A DNA stretch of 64,000 nucleotides from Cladorhizidae sp. MBARI D1340-BT2 (taxonomy: Eukaryota; Porifera; Demospongiae; Poecilosclerida; Cladorhizidae). The notes beneath the pieces were generated by a model. That model worked only from the letters and a program-made list of their open reading frames with translations, searched no databases and was not told the DNA's origin. A program made the position numbers and the translations under genes. Shown here one piece after another: positions 40,899 to 50,109 of this stretch. The stretch spans positions 21,862,841-21,926,840 of the forward strand of contig JAQNBH010000011.1 in assembly GCA_028752905.1 (NCBI GenBank), given 5' to 3'. Within the stretch, counting starts at the first letter, position 1, and the number at the start of each line of letters is the position of its first letter.

Positions 40899-40933
40899 GC
40901 GCGATAAGGTCCCTTTTCCCAAATCCTGTCACA
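40899..40933 (-). repeat. Right terminal inverted repeat of the 5.2-kb element
   Basis: 35 bp perfectly complementary to 35741-35775. The gene's first exon starts about 80 bp inside it, so the repeat or adjoining sequence probably contains the promoter. Confidence 0.95.
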
Positions 40934-41551
40934 TATATAGAGCAAGTTATGATGGCGTGCCACTAGTGTCCTCTCTCATTATATATATATATATATATAT
41001 ATTGAGCAAGTTATGATGGCATGCCACTAGTGTCCTCTCTCATTATATATATATATTGAGCAAGTTATGATGGTGTGCCACTAGTGTTTTCTCTCATTAT
41101 ATATATATAGAGAGCAAGTTATGATGGCGTGCCACTAGTGTCTTCTCTCATTATATATATATATAGAGCAAGTTATGATGGCGTGCCACTAGTGTCCGCT
41201 CTCATTATATATAGAGAGAGCAGGTTATGATGGCGTGCCACTAGTGTCTTCTCTCATTATATATACATTGAGAAAGTTATGATGGCGTGCCACTAGTGTC
41301 CTCTCTCATTATATATATATTGAGCAAGTTATGATGGCATGCCACTAGTGTCCTCTCTCATTATATATATATAGAGAGCAAGTTATGATGGCGTACCACT
41401 AGTGTCCTCTCTCATTATATATATATTGAGCAAGTTATGATGAGTGTCCTCTCTCATTATATATATAGAGAGAGCAAGTCATGATGGCGTCCCACTTGTG
41501 TCTTCTCTCATTATATATATATATATATAGAGCAAGTTATCTACCTAGGCA
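40934..41551. repeat. Satellite 2, right part (about 11 copies)
   Basis: This continues the satellite interrupted at 35740 with the same unit. One unit near 41440 has lost the GGCGTGCCACT part, and the last units carry changes such as GGCGTCCCACTTGTG. The array stops after GAGCAAGTTAT at about 41551, where unrelated sequence begins. Confidence 0.95.
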
Positions 41552-42035
41552 CAGCTTATAAGTAATGTAGCAAGTGAACTTCGATGAGAGCTAAGAAGCT
41601 TGATTTACCCGCTAGGTTAACTGTTGTATCACTAAAATTACTACCAGTAAAACAAACGCTAGCGCTAGCTAGAGCTACTGCTGGATAGAGCGACACTAGC
41701 TAGCTAGATTTACTGCTAGCTACAAATGAATGACGCTAGCGCTATCTAGATGGACTGCAGGCTACCAAAGAAACTAAAAGCTTGATTACTAAAAACGAAG
41801 GCTGGCTATAAGGATCACAAAACAAGCAAAAAGAAAGTAACTAAACAATTCTAATTACAGCTCACCATTTATCTTTACACGAAGAAAAATCCAGAGTCCA
41901 AGGTAGAGTTTATATTCTCCCCCAATCTTTGATGAGTCTTCAAGGCAACTTTTCGAACCCGGAAGAACAGAGAAAGGCGAAATAGAGAAAAGAGAAAGAA
42001 AACTGGGTTAGGACAATAGCCGGCTTATTGCTGAA
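41552..42035. other. Non-coding GCTAGC-rich sequence
   Basis: I see no gene. It contains several GCTAGC and CTAGCTAG palindromes (about 41650-41750) and otherwise nothing recognisable. It starts with CTACCTAGGCACAG directly at the satellite 2 break. Confidence 0.5.
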
Positions 42036-43690
42036 CTGAAACTAAGTTTAATAAACACTAACTGTAGGCTAGAAAGAAGTTAACTATTGGCTAGAAACTA
42101 AACACTAACTATGGGCTAAATAAATAAAGGCTAACTGTGGGCTAGAAAACAAGTTAAACAAAGGCTAACTGTGAACAAGGCTAACTGTGGGCTAGAAAAC
42201 AAGTTAAACCAGGCTACCTGTGAACAAAGGCTAACTGTGGGCTAGAAATCAAGTTAAACAAAGTCTAACTGTGGGCTAGAAAGCAAGTTAAACAAAGGCT
42301 AACTGCGCGCTTCTTAGAAAACAAGTTAAACAAAGGCTAAATGTGGGCTATAAAACAAGTTCAATAAAGGCTAACTGTGGGCTAGAAAGCAAGTTAAACA
42401 AAGGCTAACTGTGGGCTTCTTAGAAAACAAGTTAAACAAAGGCTAACTGTGGACTACAAAACAAGTTAAATAAAGGCTAACTGGGCTAGAAAACAAGTTA
42501 AATAAAGGCTAACTGTGGGCTAGAAAACAAGTTAAATAAAGGCCAACTGAGGGCTAGAAAACAAGTTAAATAAAGGCTAACTGTGGGCTAGAAAACAAGT
42601 TAAATAAAGGCCAACTGTGGGCTAGAAAACAAGTTAAACAAAGGCTAACTGTGAACAAGGCTAACTGTGGGCTAGAAAACAAGTTAAACAAAGGCTACCT
42701 GTGAACAAAGGCTAACTGTGGTATAGAAATCAAGTTAAACAAAGGCTAACTGTGGGCTAGAAAGCAAGTTAAACAAAGGCTAACTGTGGGCTTCTTAGAA
42801 AACAAGTTAAACAAAGGCTAACTGTGGGCTATAAAACAAGTTCAATAAAGGCTAACTGTGGGCTAGAAAACAAGTAAAATAAAGGCTAACTGTGGGCTAG
42901 AAAAGAAGTTCAATAAAGGCTAACTGTGGGCTACAAAACAAGTTCAATAAAGGCTAACTGTGGGCTAGAAAGCAAGTTAAACAAAGGCTAACTGTGGGCT
43001 TCTTAGAAAACAAGTTAAACAAAGGCTAACTGTGGACTACAAAACAAGTTAAATAAAGGCTAACTGTGGGCTAGAAAACAAGTTAAATAAAGGCTAACTG
43101 TGGGCTAGAAAACAAGTTAAATAAAGGCTAACTGTGGGCTAGAAAACAAGTTAAATAAAGGCCAACTGTGGGCTAGAAAACAAGTTAAATAAAAGCCAAC
43201 TGTGGGCTAGAAAACAAGTTAAATAAAGGCTAACTGTGGGCTAGAAAACAAGTTCAATAAAGGCTAACTGTGGGCTAGAAAACAAGTTCAATAAAGGCTA
43301 ACTGTGGGCTAGAAAGCAAGTTAAACAAAGGCTAACTGTGGGCTTCTTAGAAAACAAGTTAAATAAAGGCTAAATGTGGGCTAGAAAACAAGTTAAATAA
43401 AGGCTAACTGTGGGCTAGAAAACAAGTAAAATAAAGGCTAACTGTTGGCTAGAAAACAAGTTAAATAAAGGCTAACTGTGGGCTAGAAAACAAGTTAAAC
43501 AAAGGCTAACTGTGAACAAGGCTAACAGTTAACTGTGGGCTAGAAAAGAAGTTAAACAAAGGCTACCTGTGAACAAAGGCTAACTGTGGGCTAGAAAGCA
43601 AGTTAAACAAAGGCTATCTGTGGGTTTCTTAGAAAACAAGTTAAACAATGGCCAACTGTGAGCTAGAGTACTAGTTAAACAAAAAAGTTA
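42036..43690. repeat. 34-bp minisatellite (about 48 copies)
   Basis: The consensus is AAAGGCTAACTGTGGGCTAG followed by AAAACAAGTTAAAT. Variant units with GGGCTTCTTAGAAAAC recur near 42410, 42787, 42985 and 43340. The short variant GTGAACAAGG recurs near 42171, 42651 and 43512. A block of about 480 bp (from about 42170) is clearly repeated from about 42650, so it has its own higher-order structure. No reading frame of interest. Confidence 0.95.
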
Positions 43691-44096
43691 CAGTTGGTGG
43701 TTCAACACAGCTAGTAAAATCTCTCACCTGCTTTTCCTCCTAAGAATAGCTGCTTGATTCATGGAGGCCTGAAGTTTTTGGTGGCTCTAGTGGTGTTCTA
43801 AGTCCTGGGCTGCGCCGTGGAAGCGAAGTAAAGCTCCAAGTAGCGTTACTTTTCTCCACGAACAATGAAGGGCGTATCTTGTAGAATCACGTGCTACCCC
43901 AAAACGCGTAACGCGGAAGATTACGGAAATCAAAATTGTCGTAAACATTCAAAGGCTGTTTTCTTGCCTTGTACTTAGCTGTGTTAGATCGGTCGTAGCT
44001 CAGCGAACCAACTATCTATGATGACGCTTCTTAGACCATTTTGAAGGTAATAAGGTGTGCTATATCATAGTGCCAATAACTCAAATTTTATATCTT
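43691..44096. other. Non-coding subterminal region of the 44.1-kb TIR end
   Basis: No gene seen. The sequence is less AT-rich than its surroundings and contains CCCAAAACGCGTAACGCGG. It leads into the inverted-repeat end at 44097. Confidence 0.5.
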
Positions 44097-44135
44097 GCGC
44101 GAAGTGGGCCCTTTTCGCAGAGCCTGTCTGTCACA
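44097..44135 (-). repeat. Terminal inverted repeat related to that of the 5.2-kb element
   Basis: 39-bp end; the complement starts TGTGACAGACAGG and ends ACTTCGCGC. It shares TGTGACAG, AAAAGGG-CC and CGCGC in the same order and spacing with 40899-40933, apart from a small insertion. The outer flank is TAATTATGATAATG, not satellite 2. Confidence 0.65.
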
Positions 44136-44258
44136 TAATTATGATAATGAAGGGATTACTAGCTAACAATAATATAGTATTAAAATAATATATGCATGTA
44201 TTAAGTCTATACACATTCTAACATAATCATTTCCCCCTTTATTTCCTCTTCTCTCCAG

Positions 44259-44325
44259 ATCATCACAATCATTGGAGTAGGAGTGATTGTTTTGGTTGTC
44301 TACAGTTGGAACTGTAGCTTTTCTG
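44259..44325 (+). other. Candidate transmembrane exon (isolated)
   Basis: A strong polypyrimidine tract and acceptor (TTTATTTCCTCTTCTCTCCAG) precede 67 bp, then a GTAAAA donor at 44326. Frame 0 is open and reads IITIIGVGVIVLVVYSWNC, a good membrane-spanning helix. It lies between transposon fragments with no neighbouring exon that I can assign. It may be a relic exon of a receptor-type host gene, or chance. Confidence 0.3.
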
Positions 44326-45757
44326 GTAAAAAAATATCAAAGAAAAGGACATTAACATATATGATTTTTTGGTCAATAGGGATTGTAAATTATTGAATTT
44401 TGTGGGATAAATTATATACTATACATATGTGCAGCTTTAACTTTTTTCACTGATGTTATAGTAAACCTCTCTAATTGTCTCCCCCCTTAGTGTATATTGT
44501 TCCCCCCAAACACGGGAGGCACAGGCATAGTATGGCGGTGACATTAATTAGGGAATAGTATATTCCTAGGACAGTTTTACTAGTTATAAATGGCATATGC
44601 ATGAAGGCATACTTGCCCCACGGTGTGCAAAATGCTGTTTTGTCCTGGCTTTTTCTACTCAAGGGAACCTGATAGAAGCCTTTGTTAAGGTCCAGTTTCG
44701 ATAACCAGCTGAGACCTGATTTAGTAAGTCCTCAATACATGGCATTTGATAGGGATCCAAAATAGTAATCTTGTTTAGCCTTCTATAGTCGATGCAAAGC
44801 CTCACCTGTCCAGTACTCTTTTTTCTGAGAGGCACCATTGTTGATGACCATGGGTTCTTTGATGGAACAATAATGCCTTTCCTAAGGAGATCATCAATCT
44901 CTCCCTTCAAATCATCAACCATGCCTGGAGCAATACGATAAGGGTGAGTTCTCAAAGGATAATCTTCTTTTACATTAATTCATTCTCTTCAAATTTTGCA
45001 ACACCTATAACTCGATCACTGAATTAGGCAAGCCGCAGGTCTAACCTGAGGTGCTGTTCCTCAGTTAAGTGAGTACCACTCATGCTAACCTTCCCAATAG
45101 GTTGAGGATTGACTTCAGACTCATCTGCCACTATATACAACACGGAACAAGTTGGCAGTTGGGGTCTTCCAAGCTTTTAACCTATTGATATGCACAGTGA
45201 CATGTCTAGATCTTTTGCCTTGGAATGCAATAGTGTATAGTTGCAGTTAGATAGTTTAGCACTCACTACATATGGGCCATCCCAGATTGAATGCAATTTT
45301 CCCATGAGCCCAGGTGTGTGGCATAACACAAGATCCCCTGGCTCAAAGCTACAGGCCTTGGATCTAGCATCATATGCTGTCTTGGATTTTTCTTTTGCAA
45401 TAGCCTGATTGGCATGAGCTACTTCGTGTAGAGCTACTAGGGTCTCCCACAATACCTGTACCTACTCAACCGTGCTGGTAAAGCTTATGTCTCCACTTAT
45501 CCATCCCACTTTAACTGCCTCAAGGAGACCTCACATGCTCTTACCATGAACTAATTCGTAAGGTGAAAACCCTGTGGCTGTGTGGAGGGTTGCTCTGTAT
45601 GCTAACAGGCAATACTTTAGGCCATTCTTGGTCTTTGCCCTGGATCTTACGAATCATACTCTTCAAACAACCATGCCACCGTTCTAGTATCCCGTTGGTC
45701 TGGGGGTGGTAGGCTGTGGTCTTTATCTGTTTAATATTCAAGAGCCTACATAACTTC

Positions 45758-45761
45758 TTAA
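45758..45761. other. TTAA target-site duplication, left
   Basis: TTAA directly before the GGCCAGCG end of the MITE; its partner is at 46628-46631. Confidence 0.9.
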
Positions 45762-46627
45762 GGCCAGCGTTGCCCATTATTTTGACAATATTTTTGGGGG
45801 GGCTTATATGCTTTCTAAACATCTGTACAAACTGTCTTTCAAATTTGGATGCACAAGACTCTAGTTATGGTGAATTTTTTCCATTACATTCACCTTGAAA
45901 ATTGAAGAAGGTTAGTTCAGCTTCAGTAAAGTTTGATCGCTCATATCTACTACCACTTACCCTGGATACTTTATTCAAGTACTAGAATGCAGCTCATTGC
46001 ACGTAGAATCATTGCATTCTAATTGAGCATAAATATACGAAAAATTGAAGTACTGCACATGTGTGACATGTGAGCAGTAGTCTGGTGGTGGCCCAATATA
46101 GTAGTAGCCCAACTTCAATAGCAATTTCTCAGAAACATGTTTTTTGAAGGTAAAGACAGATATCTCAAGGAAAAATTTATGTATACCTGCTTCATTATAT
46201 AGCATATTGTAGCTCTATCTTTGCTCTACGATTGTAGCGCGGAGTTTTTCAATTTTTAAGTGCTAGTCCAATTATAAAGTCATGTGTATATACCCTGATA
46301 TGCCCATATTATTGTTGACCTTGTCATGAAAACTCCGTTAGTGTTGAGGTTAAAAAATTTCGCTGGAATCAAGCTTTAGTGGTTGTTCTACTATATCCAT
46401 AAAAGGTAAGTGTGTATAGGGCATATCTTAGGAGAGGGACATTTTATTGTGACTCTAGTCAGAATTTTTCCAAACCTCTATACTTTACTGAAACTTCTTA
46501 ATAAAGCACATTATTAGAAAGCTCTTGCAGAGAGCTGTATTCTGATACCAAAATAAAATGTAGGGGAAGAAGGACAACAAAGTTATGGACGTTTACATAA
46601 ACTATGATAAAATGGGCAACGCTGGCC
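45762..46627. mobile_element. 866-bp TTAA-flanked MITE inside the integrase
   Basis: The ends are inverted copies of GGCCAGCGTTGCCCATT. They are flanked by a TTAA duplication at 45758-45761 and 46628-46631. Removing the element plus one TTAA puts the two integrase halves back in one reading frame with no extra or missing base, which fixes both the boundaries and the insertion mechanism. The interior has no transposase frame. TTAA targets are used by piggyBac and Kolobok transposases; a broken piggyBac relative lies 0.7 kb upstream, but the MITE ends do not identify the donor family. Confidence 0.93.
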
Positions 46628-46631
46628 TTAA
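46628..46631. other. TTAA target-site duplication, right
   Basis: TTAA directly after the CGCTGGCC end of the MITE; its partner is at 45758-45761. Confidence 0.9.
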
Positions 46632-47344
46632 TAACCTTTCCCAGAAAAACAGATCCTTGATCTGACAAGAGTTCAACCGGAGTGCCTGTGTGACTGATTA
46701 CTCCCATTAACCCCTCTGCTACTGATTTAGCATCTACCCATTTCAAAGGAATAGTCATTGTCCAAGCCCTAACCAGGATATACCTGTGACCTTGTTTGGT
46801 TTTTTCTACCAGATCCCAGGCCATCCTTTGGTTAGGTTCTGTCTGATATGGTTGGTGTAACTACCATAGGTACTCTAAGTTGTAGCTGCCTCCCTGCCGT
46901 TTCACATTCTGGGCAGGCACTACAGTATGCCCTAATGTCTTTCCTAATACCAGGCCATGTGAAGTGGTGAGATAGGATGGCAAGCATCTTATTGTGTGCA
47001 AAATCCACCAACTAACCCTCTGTGCCCAATGTCCAACACCTCTTTCCTTCTACAAGATGGCACGACAATTCTGGACAACTCCTTTTGAGGATCTACCAAC
47101 TTGACATGCACTAGTACTCCGTTCTCCCTACAATAATCATCTTCCTGCTTTTCAGCTTTACTCCTCATCTCCGACAGGCTACCATCTTCCACATGCTGAG
47201 CAACTAGCTTCCTAACTTCTTCCTCACTTTTGCTAAGCACCGGAATTGGCTGGTCACTAGATTGAGCTCCCTCTAACCCATTAAGGACAACTTCCTCAAC
47301 CAAGACCGAAGAGTCTTCTTCCACCTCATCTACTACCTCATCTG

Positions 47345-48103
47345 CACTCGCATACAGCCTGTCCCTATCGGGATCTCTGGGGTCATTATTTGCAAAATGT
47401 AGGAATTTCAGGAGGAGAAAGAACCTATCCCTTCTCATTTTAAATTTTTCCCGAATATAGGGATTTCTATCAGATCATCCGTGGACCAACACATGTCCAG
47501 CCTTGGCTTGTGAATAACATCCATCAGTCCAAGTAAACCGAAGAATGTCTTCATTTCATCAACGGTAGTGTCCACCCAGTCATGAACCCTGGAGAAATCC
47601 TTCAGATTTTCACAACTTGCCTCGATGAACTGCTGAGCATATCGGTTGGTCTCCTCTACAATATGCCTAAAGATATTGTTAGTGAGTACTGGGCGAAGAA
47701 TTCATCTAATAGTTGCATTGGCACCAAGCCTAACTTTGAGTTGCTCGCCACCAACGAATGGAATTTGCTTTGGCTCATAACTGTCATTCGGGCCAATGTC
47801 CCAATTTATCCTGGGTTTCTGAGCCCTTACAGGCCTGCGCCCCTGTCCTCTAGTACGAGGCCGGCCCCTCTGACCTCTTACAGGCCCCCCTCTGCCACCG
47901 CCTAGGCCACCACGAACCTGCATGAAGTGGCCACGAATCACACCACCATGAACACGTGGATTACGTTTGGCTTGTTTGGCCTGCACTGGCTCGTCTTCTG
48001 CATCACTTTCATTACCTGTATCACAGTTCTTGCCGTTTAAGAGGCTTAATTCATCATCTAACGGAACAGCAGTCGAACGGTTATGCCAGATCCATGACTT
48101 CAA
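47345..48103 (-). pseudogene. piggyBac-like transposase, N-terminal part, broken
   Basis: From 48103 downwards: an acidic and then Arg/Gly-rich N-terminal tail (GGRGGPVRGQRGRPRTRGQG), then NDSYEPKQIPFVGGEQ and LGANATI, then frame-shifted pieces. On the minus strand around 47650-47460 these match the piggyBac pattern of a TN-RY helix, a DW motif and a short conserved stretch up to GK. Then comes MRRDRFFLLLKFLHFANND followed by RDPDRDRLY, the entry to the DDE_Tnp_1_7 domain. The homology stops at about 47345-47357, before the catalytic Asp residues, and runs in frame into the retroelement linker. The Arg/Gly tail and the R-R-F..L..LHF..N motif are the best evidence. Non-functional. Confidence 0.75.
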
Positions 48104-48149
48104 GTTTGACAGGCCAGTTACCTTGGTTACCTTACATATGAGCTCTTAA

Positions 48150-48330
48150 AATCAACTTCTCAATAATCAACTTCAAATTTCTCGATGTTTCGACTATGCA
48201 CTAGTCTTTATAAGGAATAATGGAATGCTAAGGCTCACGTTAGCATGTTATATAGCTAGCTATCCACCATGTGCCAGTACACGTACTTAGCACATGCACC
48301 GGATGTAAAATATCAATAATAATACATGTA
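48150..48330. repeat. Dispersed repeat, copy 1 (hammerhead-like signature degraded)
   Basis: TCTCAATAATCAACTTCAAA, then CTCGATGTTTCGAC and so on to ACATGCACCGG, aligns with a second copy at 60614-60775. On the minus strand it holds a GACTA/TAGTC stem followed by GAAAC; the position of CTGATGA reads CTTATAA. It lies just upstream of the piggyBac-like pseudogene. Confidence 0.6.
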
Positions 48331-48395
48331 CCAAAAAAATGGACAATCAAAAAAAATTGTATAATAAACAAGTAAATTAAACAATTACATATATA

Positions 48396-48720
<325 letters not shown>

Positions 48721-48826
48721 CACTGCTGCAGTGCTTGGATCCAGCTCAGTACCTGACGATCATTATTTCTTAAATTAAATGTATGCAATATGCATGTATT
48801 CTATATCTATATGCATAATTAATTAA

Positions 48827-49440
<614 letters not shown>

Positions 49441-49519
49441 TTATTTATGTATGATTTTTATTGTTAAAAAAAAAAAAAAATAAAAAAAAAAATAAATAAA
49501 AAAATTAAAAAAATAAAAA

Positions 49520-49559
<40 letters not shown>

Positions 49560-49711
49560 TACATAATATACATAAATACAAATATATAACATTATATATA
49601 TATATATATATATTAGTTTAATAAGTACTATATATTATTATTATTATATTATTATATTATTATTATTATTATTATAAGTTAATAGCCTAGGCACAAGTGC
49701 CTAGGATAGCA

Positions 49712-49752
<41 letters not shown>
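49441..49752. repeat. A-rich, (AAT)n, (TA)n and (ATT)n simple-sequence cluster
   Basis: A-runs with T interruptions (49466-49520), (AAT)n (about 49520-49558), (TA)n (about 49594-49612), ATT and ATATT runs (about 49632-49674) and another (AAT)n at 49713-49750. A 20-bp palindrome, CCTAGGCACAAGTGCCTAGG, sits at 49686-49705. Confidence 0.9.
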
Positions 49753-49902
49753 GATATTGGCCGCCGACTAGCCAGGATTATGGGTCAGGAGAGTTGTACC
49801 ACCTTCCTCATCCAAAGGCTCTCTGTTGCTGTACAACGTGGTAATGCGGCCTCAGTGTTGGGATCGGCTGATATGTTAACCGCTACTGACTTCTTCAACT
49901 AA
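49753..49902 (+). pseudogene. C-terminal fragment of a possible non-LTR retrotransposon protein
   Basis: Fifty codons open to a TAA. The reading DIGRRLARIMGQESCTTFL, then LIQRLSVAVQRGNAASVLGS, resembles the C-terminal tail (FLFQRLSVAIQRGNA-like) that I associate with reverse-transcriptase-bearing elements in marine invertebrates. It follows directly on an (AAT)n tract and has no upstream coding part. Identification is from memory of the motif and is tentative. Confidence 0.4.
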
Positions 49903-49977
49903 TATCATTACTTCAACTTATATAATTTAATTGTATAACTATCAATTGATTATTAAATAGTTATTGCAATAATTTTT

Positions 49978-50092
<115 letters not shown>

Positions 50093-50109
50093 ATAATAAT
50101 AAGTCATGC

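Larger units (their letters stand above)
35741..40933 (-). mobile_element. 5193-bp TIR DNA transposon carrying a HADN-type (DUF7869-like) gene
   Basis: The ends are perfect 35-bp inverted repeats (35741-35775 and 40899-40933) beginning TGTGACAGGATTTGGGAAAA and ending in CGCGC; looser similarity continues inward (GAGTTA). Both flanks are satellite 2 (TA)n sequence, so a short TA-type target duplication fits but its length cannot be fixed. The element carries one two-exon gene on the minus strand (38786-40819) reading away from the right inverted repeat. A Tc1-type element (36346-38724) has inserted between the stop codon of this gene and the left end. Without that insertion the element would be about 2.8 kb. 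The perfect repeats and open gene suggest fairly recent activity. Confidence 0.9.
41552..44135. mobile_element. Probable non-autonomous relative of the 5.2-kb TIR element (right end only)
   Basis: The right end (44097-44135), read as its complement, is TGTGACAGACAGGCTCTGCG, then AAAAGGGCCCACTTCGCGC, then an inner TTTGAGTTATTGGCAC. Each part aligns with the right end of the 5.2-kb element (TGTGACAGG, AAAAGGGACCTTATCGCGC, TTTGAGTTATAGCAC). No matching left repeat is visible where satellite 2 stops, so the left boundary is provisional and that end may be deleted. No coding frame is present. Most of the interior is a 34-bp minisatellite with GCTAGC-rich sequence to its left. Confidence 0.6.
44471..47345 (-). 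pseudogene. Broken Ty3/gypsy-class pol with integrase upstream of reverse transcriptase
   Basis: In transcription order on the minus strand: an acidic linker and a degenerate zinc-binding module (IGHRGLVGG, FTWPGI, YCSACPECE; about 47060-46850); the integrase core start (GHRYILV, LSDQGSVFLGK; 46824-46632); an 866-bp foreign insertion; the integrase core end (TTAYHPQTNG, ERWHGCLKSMIRKI; 45757-45541); a GPY/F-type C-terminal module (FEPGDLVL, GKLHSIWDGPYVV; 45452-45177) ending VHINRLKAW; a linker; then reverse transcriptase start (PYRIAPGMVDDLKGEIDDLL, CIDYRRLN, DPYQMP; 44955-44660) and a frame-shifted KTAFCTPWGKYAFMHMPF. It breaks off near 44590, before the catalytic YxDD box. Frameshifts and stops are frequent. 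Integrase before RT is the reverse of most Ty3/gypsy elements and recalls the Gmr1-like lineage. Confidence 0.85.

Noticed and set aside
44136..44470. Remainder of the gypsy-class RT (YxDD box)
   Set aside because: Homology ends near 44590, and no catalytic box or RNase H motif is seen beyond it in any minus frame.
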